Origin: Bacteroidales bacterium | GTDB lineage: Bacteria > Bacteroidota > Bacteroidia > Bacteroidales > F082 | Direction of reading: 5' to 3' | Length of the DNA: 64,000 bases | Assembly (NCBI GenBank): GCA_017461665.1 | Contig: JAFTXI010000031.1 | Coordinates: forward strand, 1 to 64,000 | Part shown: positions 13,679 through 22,998 of the stretch, one piece after another | Position numbering within the stretch: the stretch's first letter is position 1 | How the letters are laid out: every line of letters starts with the position of its first letter | Notes under the pieces: model-generated | Database searches by the model: none | Told to the model about the DNA's origin: nothing | What the model saw: the letters and a program-made list of their open reading frames with translations, nothing else | Program-made: the position numbers and the translations under genes

Positions 13679-15166
13679 TTATTGATAAAATTCAAAAGTA
13701 ATGGTATAAGTTCCTGTTGAGTTGATACCCTCAATGCGAACCTTGCCGTTTCTATCATTATTCAAGGCTTTCTTGAGATCATTTTCAGAGTTTACTCTTT
13801 GATAGTTGACAGTCAATATTATAAAATCTTCAGTGATTCCTTTTTGTTTGAATATTCCTTCTTTAACTTCAGTAATCTTCAATCCGTGATTGATTCCGAG
13901 TTCACTCTTCAATGATGCCGGCAGCGGTGCAAGTTTCACACCAAGAACCTCATTATAGAAACTCTCGCCGTCTTTGTACATTTCCTCAGTACCTTCTAAA
14001 TTCTTGAGAGTCACTTCTTTCTCTAAAATATTTCCATTACGTTGAATCTTCACCTTCACCTTATCGCCAGGACGATATTGACTAATGACACCAATCAACT
14101 GAGAATTTGAATTAACCGTGATGTTATTGACGCTTAACAAGATGTCGTCTTTCTTAATTCCAGCAGTCTTAGCACCTCCACTTTCTGTCACTTCAACAAT
14201 ATAAACACCCGACATCTCAGTTATACCTTTTGCCTCAGCAAGTTCTTCAGTTATTTCTGCAATTGACACTCCGAGATATGCGCGTTGAAGAGCTCCATAT
14301 TGTAAGAAATCTTCTACTACTTTCTTCACAATATTCGATGGTATTGCAAAAGAATAACCTTCGTAACTACCTGTCCGAGAAGCGATAGCAGCGTTAATAC
14401 CAACGAGATTACCATCCATATTTACCAAGGCGCCACCACTGTTACCAGGATTGATGGCAGCGTCAGTTTGAATAAACGACTCAATCGTACTTCCATCACC
14501 TAATATGTTAATGTTACGAGCTTTTGCACTCACAATACCAGCTGTGACTGTTGATGTAAGATTGAAAGGATTTCCTACAGCAAGCACCCATTCTCCAACT
14601 TTTACGGCATCTGAGTCGGCAAATGTAAGATAATCCAAATCAGAAGCTTCTACCTTAATCAAAGCCAAGTCAGTACTTGGGTCATTGCCAATTATGGTCG
14701 CGGTTCTCTTATGTTTGTCGTTGAATGTAACTTCAATCTTGCTTGCTCCTTCAACAACGTGGTTGTTTGTCACTATATATCCATCAGGAGAGATAACTAC
14801 TCCAGAACCATATCCAACCGACACATTATTAGGAACTTGCATTTGTCCTCCATATAATTGTTCGAGTAAGGAGCCAAAGAAATCATAATAACTATTTCCT
14901 CTCGAGACTATCTCTGTTCTGATGTGAACCACTGCGTTGACTGTGTTCGCGGCAGCATCGACGAAATTATTGTCTTCATCACCATTCATGTAAGCCGCTC
15001 TAATCATCGACACTGAGTTATCGGTATTTGACGTTGATATAATCTCAGCTTCTGCCAACGACTTCTTCATTTCGCGTTGTGAAAAATACATGTTGATTGT
15101 AAAAATACTCAAAGCGACTACCAATACGCTTAAAGTCAGAAATAACACTTTTGTTTTACTCTTCAT
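13679..15166 (-). CDS. HtrA/DegP-type periplasmic serine protease
   Basis: 495 residues with one N-terminal membrane or signal segment (residues 5-27). The trypsin-like catalytic triad is visible: His in TNNHVVEG, Asp in DPSTDLALI and Ser in NPGNSGGAL. Two PDZ domains follow (about 285-380 and 400-490); the second is more divergent. It degrades or chaperones misfolded envelope proteins, in the DegP/DegQ manner. It lies 90 nt downstream of rpoD's start on the same strand. Confidence 0.94.
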   Translation of the reverse strand: MKSKTKVLFLTLSVLVVALSIFTINMYFSQREMKKSLAEAEIISTSNTDNSVSMIRAAYMNGDEDNNFVDAAANTVNAVVHIRTEIVSRGNSYYDFFGSLLEQLYGGQMQVPNNVSVGYGSGVVISPDGYIVTNNHVVEGASKIEVTFNDKHKRTATIIGNDPSTDLALIKVEASDLDYLTFADSDAVKVGEWVLAVGNPFNLTSTVTAGIVSAKARNINILGDGSTIESFIQTDAAINPGNSGGALVNMDGNLVGINAAIASRTGSYEGYSFAIPSNIVKKVVEDFLQYGALQRAYLGVSIAEITEELAEAKGITEMSGVYIVEVTESGGAKTAGIKKDDILLSVNNITVNSNSQLIGVISQYRPGDKVKVKIQRNGNILEKEVTLKNLEGTEEMYKDGESFYNEVLGVKLAPLPASLKSELGINHGLKITEVKEGIFKQKGITEDFIILTVNYQRVNSENDLKKALNNDRNGKVRIEGINSTGTYTITFEFYQ

Positions 15167-15353
15167 TGTTTAAAATTAGTTAGTTAAAAAATACGATGTC
15201 TGTCATCATTTTAAAATCTTTTCGGGAGACATCATAACCCGATTTCATTAATGGTCAAGATTCTTTTTTCGATATAGTTTGTTTTAAAAAAATTACTATC
15301 TTTACAATCAAAATTCCTGCCAAAAGGAGGAAACTCATCAACAAGATAACACA

Positions 15354-16160
15354 ATGAATAATACTATAAATCAACGTATTAACTTCAGCAAATTTCATGG
15401 TGCAGGTAATGATTTCATCATGATTAACGCAATGAAAAACGAATTATTATTGTCGGAAGAATTAATCTTTAAAATGTGTGATCGTCGTATCGGCATTGGC
15501 GCTGACGGGCTGATACTTTTAATGCCGTCTGAAAATCACGATTTTAGGATGAGATATTATAATTGCGATGGCAAAGAAAGTACTTTCTGTGGTAATGGTG
15601 GAAGATGTATCACTGCTTTCGCACATCGTCAAGGAATAATAGAAAACGTTGCGACCTACGAAGCCGCTGATGGAATACACAAAGCAAAAGTTTTTCAAAA
15701 AACGCACAACGAATATGATGTTGAACTGACAATGCGTGACATTTTGTCTTATAAACTCAATGACAACAGCCTTCTAATTGACACAGGGTCACCTCATTTC
15801 GTAAAAAAAATTAACAATTGGCAGAGTCTCGATATTAATAAGGAAGGTGCTGAGATTCGTTTTGACAAAAATATCTCTGAAGATGGAGTTAACGTAGATT
15901 TTCTTTTCAACGACAACGGATTGATTCGTATCAGGACTTACGAAAGAGGCGTCGAAAATGAGACATTGGCTTGCGGAACAGGAGTCACGGCTTCTGCAAT
16001 AGCAGCTTCTCTCTGGTTCGGTGGTAACGACATCGACATTTACACACAGATTTCCAAACTCAACGTTCGCTTCGACATAGAGAATAATTCATTTAAAAAT
16101 GTAGTTTTATCAGGTCCGGCAACTCACGTTTTCGACGGATTGTTTATTTTTGCAGAATAA
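15354..16160 (+). CDS. dapF: Diaminopimelate epimerase
   Basis: 268 residues. It converts LL- to meso-diaminopimelate for lysine and peptidoglycan. The two catalytic cysteines appear in FCGNGGRC (about residue 79) and ACGTG (about 206), and the N-terminal FHGAGNDF is diagnostic. A promoter-like TATCTTTA lies at 15297-15304, and AAAAGGAGG sits about 25 nt before the ATG, rather far for a ribosome site. It leads a cluster with an acetyltransferase and mltG. Confidence 0.96.
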   Translation: MNNTINQRINFSKFHGAGNDFIMINAMKNELLLSEELIFKMCDRRIGIGADGLILLMPSENHDFRMRYYNCDGKESTFCGNGGRCITAFAHRQGIIENVATYEAADGIHKAKVFQKTHNEYDVELTMRDILSYKLNDNSLLIDTGSPHFVKKINNWQSLDINKEGAEIRFDKNISEDGVNVDFLFNDNGLIRIRTYERGVENETLACGTGVTASAIAASLWFGGNDIDIYTQISKLNVRFDIENNSFKNVVLSGPATHVFDGLFIFAE

Positions 16161-16169
16161 TTTTTATCA

Positions 16170-16697
16170 ATGTTTACACAAAGCAAAAATATAATCATAA
16201 GAGCAGCCGAACCCAACGACGCCGACCTTATTTATAAATGGGAAAACGACCAAAGTATATGGAGAGTCAGCGAGACTTACATGCCCTACTCCTTGTATCA
16301 AATAGAACAGTTCTTATTCAATAACAATGACTTATTCTCTAATAGACAGACTCGTTTTATAATAGAAACAAAGAAAGAAAACGAAAAAATCGGTTGCATC
16401 GACATATACGATTTCGATCCTATTCATCAAAGAGCTGGAATCGGAATTTTATTGCAGAAAGAATATAGAAAATGTGGTTTCGCAAAAGAATCATTAACAC
16501 TCCTACTTGATTATTGCTTCAACATATTGATGCTTAAGCAAGTTTACTGCTTGATAGATTCTCTTAACGAAGACAGCCTAAATTTATTCAAGAAAATTGG
16601 TTTCGTTCAATGCGGATACAGAAAAGAATGGATTAGAACGCCAGACGGATTTATCGACGAAATTGAACTTCAATATATTAACAGAAATTATAAATGA
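16170..16697 (+). CDS. RimJ/RimL-type GNAT acetyltransferase
   Basis: 175 residues with a single GNAT domain: IIRAAEPNDADLIYKW at the start, acetyl-CoA loop LQKEYRKCGFAKE at about 89-101, and the family's NEDSLNLFKKIGF. The substrate is unknown; ribosomal-protein or antibiotic acetylation are the usual roles. Its TGA overlaps the mltG start (ATGA), so the two are translationally coupled. Confidence 0.88.
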   Translation: MFTQSKNIIIRAAEPNDADLIYKWENDQSIWRVSETYMPYSLYQIEQFLFNNNDLFSNRQTRFIIETKKENEKIGCIDIYDFDPIHQRAGIGILLQKEYRKCGFAKESLTLLLDYCFNILMLKQVYCLIDSLNEDSLNLFKKIGFVQCGYRKEWIRTPDGFIDEIELQYINRNYK

Positions 16698-17776
16698 AGA
16701 CATTAAAATCATTTTTAAATAATAAGGATAAAAAAATCGTCAAAATAAGACGTATCGTCTTCGGAATCTTAAGCATTCTTATAATATTGTCAGTGATACT
16801 TTTCATCAAGATGTATAAAGCAATATTATATCCTAATGTATTGATTACTAATGGAGAAAACATATCACTATATATTTCTTCCAAAGATAATTTTGAAAAC
16901 GTCAAAGAAAAATTATACTCCGAAAACATTATAATAAACAAAAAGAGATTTGAATGGCTTGCTAAGAAATTGGATTATCCAAGATACGTTAAATCAGGAC
17001 ATTACATCATTGCAGACGGAATGAACAACAATAAATTACTCAACATGCTTCGTTCCGGCAGTCAGACTCCCATCGATTTAACTTTCAACAATATAAGAAC
17101 TGTAGAACAATTGGCAGGACGCATGTCTGAACAAATCGACGCCGATTCAATCTCGATAATTAATGCCATCAAAGAAAATGCTACTCTCAAAGAGATGGGA
17201 TTCAACAATGAAAGTTATGCAGCTCTATTTATTCCAAACACATACGAATTATATTGGAATATCGATGCCAACGAATTAATTGATAAGATGATTAATGAAT
17301 ACAAAAGATTTTGGACAGAAGATAGGCTGAAAAAATCTGAAAATGTTGGATTATCTCCTATCGAAGTAAGTATTTTAGCATCAATCGTTGACAAAGAGAC
17401 TGTTAAGGTTTCAGAGATGTCTCGTATTGCAGGAGTATATCTTAATAGGTTAAATAAAAACTGGCTGCTTCAAGCAGATCCTACATTGGTCTTTGCAGTC
17501 GGCGACTTCGAGATAAAAAGAGTTTTGGATGTCCATAAGGAAATCGAATCGCCATACAACACCTATAAATATATAGGACTTCCGCCTGGACCAATCTGCA
17601 TACCGTCGATAGCTGCTATCGATGCCGTTCTAAACGCCGAGAAACATAAATATCTTTATTTCTGTGCAAAAGACGATTTATCTGGTTATCACGTGTTTGC
17701 AAGAAATATGACGCAACATAACATAAACGCGGAAAAATACAGAAAGGCATTGAATAAGAAAAAGATTTGGAAATAA
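16694..17776 (+). CDS. mltG: Endolytic murein transglycosylase
   Basis: 360 residues. One N-terminal membrane helix (about 20-42) is followed by the YceG-like domain. It cleaves nascent glycan strands and so sets their length. Landmarks are the catalytic glutamate region ASIVDKETV (about 233-241), then GVYLNRL, LQADPT, PYNTYKYIGLPPGPI and the C-terminal LYFCAKDDLSGYHVFA. The GNAT gene overlaps its start. Membrane-bound, acting in the periplasm. Confidence 0.95.
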   Translation: MKTLKSFLNNKDKKIVKIRRIVFGILSILIILSVILFIKMYKAILYPNVLITNGENISLYISSKDNFENVKEKLYSENIIINKKRFEWLAKKLDYPRYVKSGHYIIADGMNNNKLLNMLRSGSQTPIDLTFNNIRTVEQLAGRMSEQIDADSISIINAIKENATLKEMGFNNESYAALFIPNTYELYWNIDANELIDKMINEYKRFWTEDRLKKSENVGLSPIEVSILASIVDKETVKVSEMSRIAGVYLNRLNKNWLLQADPTLVFAVGDFEIKRVLDVHKEIESPYNTYKYIGLPPGPICIPSIAAIDAVLNAEKHKYLYFCAKDDLSGYHVFARNMTQHNINAEKYRKALNKKKIWK

Positions 17777-17803
17777 CAAACGATTATAGGCTAATGATAA
17801 AAA

Positions 17804-18757
17804 ATGAAAAAATATTTAAACATAGAAAAGTTAAAAAATCTTAATTCAAAGCTCATAGCAATAATATTATTTTCAATTTCTTTGAATGTTTTTTCTCAAG
17901 AAAGTATAATTCAGAGCGATTCCTTAAAAAAGATTAACAGAAATGTAGGTATCGTCATAGGGACAGAAGCCTCATTATACGCAGGCTCGATGACGGGATT
18001 ATATTATCTTTGGTATGCCGATTATCCCCAGTCGTCGTTTCATTTTTTTAACGACAATGCTGAATGGTTGCAGATGGACAAAGCTGGACACGCAACATCA
18101 GCTTATCACGTAGGTTTAATTGGTTATGAGGCACTTCGACTTGCAGGCTACGACGAAAAACATTCCATTTTATATGGCGGACCTTTAGGATTTGTCTTCC
18201 TTACGACAGTAGAAGTTTTCGATGGATTATCTGACGGATGGGGGTTCTCGTGGGGCGACATAACAGCAAACGCCTTGGGAGCAGGATTATTTATGGGACA
18301 ACAAGCGCTTTGGCACGAACAAAGAATCTCGATGAAATATTCTTATCACAACACGCAATTTCCGCAATATCGTCCCGACTTGCTCGGAAGCACGCTCCCT
18401 GAAAAAATGTTAAAAGATTATAACGGACAAACTATTTGGCTTTCTTTTAACATAAAATCGCTGTTTCTGAGTAATAAAAGTAAGTTCCCTTCCTGGATTA
18501 ACCTCGCCTTAGGTTATAGCGGCGACGGGATGACAGGTGCGTTCTATAATGCAAATCAATATAATGGAATAGATATTCCTAATTTCGACAGAACAAGACA
18601 ATTTATTCTCTCTCCCGACATCGATTTGACAAGAATCCCCGTTGATAATAAATTCCTGAAAACAACGTTGAAAGTATTAAGTTTTATTAAAATTCCTATG
18701 CCGGCAATAATGTTGGATAGTCAAGGGACATTCACATGGCATTGGTTATATTTTTAA
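17804..18757 (+). CDS. DUF2279 (YfiM-like) exported protein
   Basis: 317 residues. A signal peptide (about 15-32, ending VFSQ) is followed by a DUF2279 core: MDKAGHATSAYHVG, hydrophobic helices with GGPLGFVFLTTVEVFDG and SWGDITANALG, and a tail with YRPDLLGSTLPEKMLKDYNGQ. The family is common in Bacteroidota and was found associated with the envelope, but its function is unknown. It begins 28 nt after mltG. Confidence 0.85.
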   Translation: MKKYLNIEKLKNLNSKLIAIILFSISLNVFSQESIIQSDSLKKINRNVGIVIGTEASLYAGSMTGLYYLWYADYPQSSFHFFNDNAEWLQMDKAGHATSAYHVGLIGYEALRLAGYDEKHSILYGGPLGFVFLTTVEVFDGLSDGWGFSWGDITANALGAGLFMGQQALWHEQRISMKYSYHNTQFPQYRPDLLGSTLPEKMLKDYNGQTIWLSFNIKSLFLSNKSKFPSWINLALGYSGDGMTGAFYNANQYNGIDIPNFDRTRQFILSPDIDLTRIPVDNKFLKTTLKVLSFIKIPMPAIMLDSQGTFTWHWLYF

Positions 18758-18769
18758 CATTATTTTAAT

Positions 18770-18777
18770 TATATTTG
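18770..18777 (+). promoter_or_regulatory. -7 box TATATTTG of the TPR lipoprotein
   Basis: Exact TAnnTTTG. It overlaps the longest possible start of the next ORF (18775), which shows that the ATG at 18793 is the real start. Confidence 0.65.
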
Positions 18778-18792
18778 CACAAATTTATCAGT

Positions 18793-19203
18793 ATGAAAAA
18801 AGTAGTTAGAATTATTGCAGTATCAGTATTATTTTTCTTAATCAGCTGTGGTAGCAACAGTGAAAAATCAAGATTATCGTTCGACAAGGGCCTCGACTAT
18901 CTTTATTGCTCTCAATTTGAAGAAGCCATTGAACATTTCGACAAAGCCATTAAATTGGACGACGCCAACTTTGAAGCATATTTCTACCGCGGCTGCGCTA
19001 AATACAATATCTTTCAGAAAGATGATGCTTTGCAAGACTATCTAAAAACCATAGAATTAAATCCTGATTATTTACAAGCCTACTTCAATATTGGTTTGTA
19101 TTACAGAAGCATCAACGACTACGATATGGCTTGTTACTATTTCAAAATAGCTGAAGCCAAGGGAAGACCAAACATGGAAGATTACACAAAACACTGTCGT
19201 TAA
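18793..19203 (+). CDS. TPR lipoprotein
   Basis: 136 residues from MKKVVRIIAV. A type II signal peptide has lipobox FFLISC. Then come about three TPR units (GLDYLYCSQFEEAIEHFDKAI, FYRGCAKYNIFQKDDALQDY, FNIGLYYRSINDYDMACYYF). It is probably an envelope-anchored scaffold for protein contacts; the partner is unknown. The start was set by the promoter at 18770. Its stop overlaps the next gene (TAATG). Confidence 0.85.
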   Translation: MKKVVRIIAVSVLFFLISCGSNSEKSRLSFDKGLDYLYCSQFEEAIEHFDKAIKLDDANFEAYFYRGCAKYNIFQKDDALQDYLKTIELNPDYLQAYFNIGLYYRSINDYDMACYYFKIAEAKGRPNMEDYTKHCR

Positions 19204-19832
19204 TGATTAACACCATTATTTGGGATTGGAACGGAACTCTGTTAGACGACCTTGAATTATCACTCAGTGCGACTAATTCATTGTTGAGAGACAGAGGACT
19301 ACCGACGTTAAGCGTTGAGAGATATAAGAATATCTTTAAATTTCCTGTCATAGATTATTACACAGAAGCTGGATTCGATTTCAACGCGGAACCTTTTGAG
19401 ACTCCAGCGAAACAATATATGGATTTGTATCATGCTGGCGAACACGAAACCAAATTGTTTCCAGATGTGGTCAAGACATTATCTTCATTGAAAGAGAAAG
19501 GCTATCGACAAATCGTACTCTCTGCAATGGAGGACAGCAACTTAAAAAATATGATAAAAAACGCTGGAATATCACATTATTTCGATGGTATATTCGGCAT
19601 TAAAGACGACTTCGCAAGAGAGAAAATAAGTCTCGGCAAACAGATAACCAAAGACTTAGAATTAAATTCAGAAGAATGTGTCATGATTGGCGATACATTG
19701 CACGATGCTGAAGTCGCCGACGCTTGCGGCTTCAATTGCGTCTTATATACACAAGGTCACGTGTCAAAGAAAAGACTTGAAACAAAAGGAGTTAGAACTA
19801 TCGACAGGCTTGAAGAACTATTATCATTCTAA
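19203..19832 (+). CDS. HAD-superfamily phosphatase (phosphoglycolate phosphatase-like)
   Basis: 209 residues. HAD motif I is WDWNGTLLDD (Asp 8, with Asn replacing the second Asp of DxDGT, as in a known sub-branch), motif II VLSAME, motif III Lys and motif IV MIGDTLHDAEVADACG. A cap domain lies between motifs I and II. The likely activity is on a small phosphorylated metabolite. It is coupled to the TPR lipoprotein by a one-base overlap, and its end overlaps the end of the convergent MORN-repeat gene by 9 bp. Confidence 0.88.
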   Translation: MINTIIWDWNGTLLDDLELSLSATNSLLRDRGLPTLSVERYKNIFKFPVIDYYTEAGFDFNAEPFETPAKQYMDLYHAGEHETKLFPDVVKTLSSLKEKGYRQIVLSAMEDSNLKNMIKNAGISHYFDGIFGIKDDFAREKISLGKQITKDLELNSEECVMIGDTLHDAEVADACGFNCVLYTQGHVSKKRLETKGVRTIDRLEELLSF

Positions 19833-20513
19833 GATAAAGTTATCTACGGAGATAATATTTTCCTCCATATCGTATGTCGTCCACTCTCCTACTTTTCTAC
19901 CGAGAACGAAATTTCCCGATTCTTTAGCGACACCGTTAGGATAATAAGAAACATAACTTCCATCAAGTTCGTCGTTCTTATAAAATGCCTTCACCATAGG
20001 GCGACCGTTGTCGTAATATTTATTAAATACACCATTCTTTATTCCGTCAACATATTCAATTTCTTCTATCACAATCTGAGTCACAGGAGAATACGCCAAT
20101 GTCTTTCCAACTACAACACCATTGTCATAATTTTCCTCCAAAATAAGAACAGAACTTTCCTCACTGAAATATTCCCATTTCTCATGTTTTTTCTTATCTA
20201 AATATTTACCTTTTGCAATAATATTTCCATTAGGAGAATAAAGCTCGGCCTCAGAGATTTTAGAATTTTTAACATATTGATTTTTTGCTATCAGCTTACC
20301 GTCTTCAGAATAATAAAGAAAAGTTCCTATTGGTTCATTGTTCTTAAATTCACCTTCATATCTTACTTTTCCATTCTGATGAAAGTCAATCCATTTTCCC
20401 TGACGACGTCCTTGTTTATCAGTTTTGTTGTAATCATTTTGAGCGTTCAGATTTATATTAATACAAAACAAGAATGTTAATGAAAGTGCTAATAATCTTA
20501 ATAATTTATTCAT
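19824..20513 (-). CDS. MORN-repeat (YwqK-like) secreted protein
   Basis: 229 residues with a signal peptide (1-25, ending LNAQ). About seven MORN-like repeats follow with the pattern G-x-W-x-x-F/Y-x-x-x-G-x-x-x-x-E-x-x-F/Y-x-N, for example GKWIDFHQNGKVRYEGEF. Such proteins are often labelled YwqK antitoxins, but a secreted version more likely has an envelope role. A TAACTTTG -7 box lies at 20533-20540 on the minus strand. Confidence 0.82.
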   Translation of the reverse strand: MNKLLRLLALSLTFLFCININLNAQNDYNKTDKQGRRQGKWIDFHQNGKVRYEGEFKNNEPIGTFLYYSEDGKLIAKNQYVKNSKISEAELYSPNGNIIAKGKYLDKKKHEKWEYFSEESSVLILEENYDNGVVVGKTLAYSPVTQIVIEEIEYVDGIKNGVFNKYYDNGRPMVKAFYKNDELDGSYVSYYPNGVAKESGNFVLGRKVGEWTTYDMEENIISVDNFILE

Positions 20514-20560
20514 GGTTTTATTATTTTTTTTGCAAAGTTAAAATGTTTTAAGAATTAACG

Positions 20561-20568
20561 TATCTTTG
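20561..20568 (+). promoter_or_regulatory. -7 box TATCTTTG of recR
   Basis: Exact -7 box 20 nt before the recR ATG. It is divergent from TAACTTTG (20533-20540, minus strand), which serves the MORN-repeat gene. Confidence 0.65.
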
Positions 20569-20588
20569 CAGAAAAAGTTGTTTCATAT

Positions 20589-21194
20589 ATGGCAGAATAT
20601 TCTTCAATATTATTAGAAAAAGCAGTTGACGAATTATCTAAATTACCGGGGATTGGAAAGAAGACAGCCTTGCGACTTGCATTGCATCTTTTAGGTGAGG
20701 ATAAAATCAAAACCGAGCAGTTGTCCAAATCGTTGATTGACATGAGGAATAATATTGTATTATGCAAACGCTGCTATAACATAAGCGACGAACCTACATG
20801 CTCAATATGTACCAACCCAAAACGCGATGAAAGCACTATATGCGTCGTCGCCGATATGAGAGACGTACTCGCCATCGAACGCACCTGTTCCTTCAACGGT
20901 ATTTATCATGTTTTAGGAGGAATTATCAACCCCATTGAAGGAATATCACCAAACGACTTAAGAATCAATGAATTGTTAGAGAGGACTTTGAAAGAAGACA
21001 TTAAAGAAATCATTTTGGCTTTACCAGCTACCATCGAAGGAGATACTACAAACTATTATCTTTCGAGAGTGTTAAAAGATTTTAACGGAACCATTTCAAC
21101 AATTGCCAAAGGAATTTCTGTCGGTGATGCATTGGAATATGCCGACGAAGTGACCTTAGGAAGATCTATAGCTAACAGAATACCATATAAATAA
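20589..21194 (+). CDS. recR: Recombination mediator RecR
   Basis: 201 residues, the normal length. It works with RecF/RecO to load RecA on gapped DNA. An N-terminal helix-hairpin-helix (KLPGIGKKTALRLALHLL), a four-cysteine zinc finger (CKRCYNISDEPTCSIC), a Toprim domain (CVVADMRDVLAIE and EIILALPATIEGDTTNYYL) and the C-terminal GISVGDALEYADEVTLGRS are all present. Confidence 0.97.
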   Translation: MAEYSSILLEKAVDELSKLPGIGKKTALRLALHLLGEDKIKTEQLSKSLIDMRNNIVLCKRCYNISDEPTCSICTNPKRDESTICVVADMRDVLAIERTCSFNGIYHVLGGIINPIEGISPNDLRINELLERTLKEDIKEIILALPATIEGDTTNYYLSRVLKDFNGTISTIAKGISVGDALEYADEVTLGRSIANRIPYK

Positions 21195-21258
21195 TTCATA
21201 ATTTACAATTCATAATTCACAATTAATTATGCATTATAAATATGAATTATGAATTAAT
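21192..21258. repeat. AT-rich phrase repeat (AATTCATAATT type)
   Basis: Repeats of ATAATTCATAATT and ACAATTCATAATTCACAATTAATTATG followed by the complement ATGAATTATGAATTAAT, so a hairpin can form. It lies after recR and before the convergent small RHH-like gene. Confidence 0.6.
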
Positions 21259-21259
21259 A

Positions 21260-21511
21260 TTAGGAGTTATTTATTTCGTCGAAATCAAAGAGTTCCAACT
21301 GATTCTCGGTGAGATATAGTTCTTGTGGAACTTCATATTCATAATTAGAGATAAAACGCTCGATGCTTTTCTTAATTAATTTTATCGGCGTCGTTCTTCT
21401 CGCCTTACAATAATTTTTAATAGACTTGTATTGACCGGAAGTTAATTTAAAAGTCACAGAATGATATTTATAATTTCTGCGTCTTTTCTTCTTATTTCTC
21501 AGATTTGACAT
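21260..21511 (-). CDS. Small basic protein, possibly ribbon-helix-helix
   Basis: 83 residues with a very basic N-terminus (LRNKKKRRRNYKY). A beta-strand-like segment HSVTFKLTSGQYKSIKNYCKA is followed by helices (TTPIKLIKKSIERFI), which resembles a ribbon-helix-helix DNA-binding fold; the C-terminus is acidic. The family was not recognised with certainty. No toxin gene is next to it. Confidence 0.6.
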   Translation of the reverse strand: MSNLRNKKKRRRNYKYHSVTFKLTSGQYKSIKNYCKARRTTPIKLIKKSIERFISNYEYEVPQELYLTENQLELFDFDEINNS

Positions 21512-21536
21512 TTACTTAATTATTATTATGAAAAGT

Positions 21537-21557
21537 GTGGCGTATGCGATACGCCAC
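21537..21557. repeat. Palindrome GTGGCGTATGCGATACGCCAC
   Basis: A 21-nt near-perfect inverted repeat around GTATGCGATAC, located between glmM and the small basic gene. The same core recurs at 35027-35047, so it is a dispersed element that may double as a terminator. Confidence 0.65.
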
Positions 21558-21568
21558 TACTTTATGAA

Positions 21569-22939
21569 TTATAAACTATCTTTTATCATCTGAGCAAAGC
21601 GTTCAGCTTCAGTCTCTGTTTTACCTTCTGAATAAATTCTGATAATTGGCTCGGTGTTAGACTTGCGAAGATGTACCCAACCTTCTTCAAAATCGATTTT
21701 AACTCCATCGATGGTTGTGACTTTTTCGTCTTTAAATTTATCGGCTATTTTAGATAAAATCTCATCAACATTTGTTGTTGCATCTAATTGAATCTTATTT
21801 TTTGACATATGATAAATTGGGAATTTATCTTTCAAGTCTGAGCATGTACATTGAGATTCACAGAGATATGTTAAGAAAAGACCTACGCCTACGAGTGCAT
21901 CGCGACCATAATGCAACTCTGGATAAATAATACCACCATTACCTTCGCCTCCTATCACAGCATTAACTTCTTTCATCTTTTCTACCACGTTAACCTCGCC
22001 AACAGCTGCTGCGTAATATTCTGCACCAAATTGTTGAGTAACGTCACGGAGAGCACGCGTTGAAGAAAGATTTGAAACGGTGTTACCTTTTTTATGTTGT
22101 AAAATATAAGAAGCCACAGCTACGAGAGTGTATTCTTCACCAAACATCTTGCCTTTTTCATTGATGAAAGCAAGACGATCAACGTCAGGGTCAACAACGA
22201 TAGCTAAATCAGCACCGACTTCTTTAACTTTTGCGCAAGTATCAACCAAGTGAGCTGCAAGAGGTTCCGGATTATGAGCGAACTCACCGGACACTTCACA
22301 ATTAAGTTCAACAATTTCATTGACACCTAACTTTCTGAGCAACATTGGAATTGCGATACCACCTGTAGAATTGACAGCATCTACAACGACTTTGAGATTC
22401 GCTTTCTTTATAACATCAACATTCACAAGAGGAAGTTTGCAAACCATATCTACGTGACGTTCAATCCAATCGTTTTCGTAAGTATAAGTACCAATCTCAT
22501 CAATATTTGAGAACTCATAGTCGTCGGCAGCAGCTTTTTCGAGCAGCCATTCACCGTCTTGTTTTGAGATAAATTCTCCTTTGTTATTCAATAACTTAAG
22601 AGCGTTCCATTCTCTTGGATTATGACTTGCAGTAATGATAACACCGCCATCGGCTTTCATCTCAGTAACAGCGACTTCCACAGTAGGAGTTGTGCTTAGA
22701 CCAATGTCGATAACATTAGCGCCCATTGACTGCAAACTACCGCAGACCAATTGATTGACCATAGTTCCGGAAAGACGGCCATCACGGCCTACAACAATGC
22801 GAGGACGAGAAACGCCAGAACGACGAATTAAACAGATAAATGAAGCTGTAAGTTTAACAATATCAATCGGAGTTAGTCCCGAATCGGGCTTTCCGCCTAT
22901 TGTTCCGCGAAAACCAGAAATAGATTTAATTAATGGCAT
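21569..22939 (-). CDS. glmM: Phosphoglucosamine mutase
   Basis: 456 residues from MPLIKSISG; a longer reading frame would add 10 residues but would leave the promoter inside the gene. It interconverts glucosamine-6-P and -1-P for UDP-GlcNAc. The phosphoserine loop TASHNPREWNALK, metal loop DPDVDRLA, sugar loop GEGNGG and C-terminal phosphate loop RKSNTEPIIRIY are present. GlmM is the most likely member of the phosphohexomutase family here, but a phosphomannomutase cannot be fully excluded. It has a close divergent promoter at 22958. Confidence 0.9.
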   Translation of the reverse strand: MPLIKSISGFRGTIGGKPDSGLTPIDIVKLTASFICLIRRSGVSRPRIVVGRDGRLSGTMVNQLVCGSLQSMGANVIDIGLSTTPTVEVAVTEMKADGGVIITASHNPREWNALKLLNNKGEFISKQDGEWLLEKAAADDYEFSNIDEIGTYTYENDWIERHVDMVCKLPLVNVDVIKKANLKVVVDAVNSTGGIAIPMLLRKLGVNEIVELNCEVSGEFAHNPEPLAAHLVDTCAKVKEVGADLAIVVDPDVDRLAFINEKGKMFGEEYTLVAVASYILQHKKGNTVSNLSSTRALRDVTQQFGAEYYAAAVGEVNVVEKMKEVNAVIGGEGNGGIIYPELHYGRDALVGVGLFLTYLCESQCTCSDLKDKFPIYHMSKNKIQLDATTNVDEILSKIADKFKDEKVTTIDGVKIDFEEGWVHLRKSNTEPIIRIYSEGKTETEAERFAQMIKDSL

Positions 22940-22957
22940 AATGACTATATTTTTTTG

Positions 22958-22986
22958 CAAATATAACACAGATTTTTTTAAATTTG
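22958..22986. promoter_or_regulatory. Divergent -7 boxes between glmM and the TPR gene
   Basis: TATATTTG on the minus strand (22958-22965) reads into glmM, and TAAATTTG on the plus strand (22979-22986) reads into the TPR gene. Only 59 bp separate the two starts, so the promoters overlap. Confidence 0.6.
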
Positions 22987-22998
22987 CAAAAAAAAAGC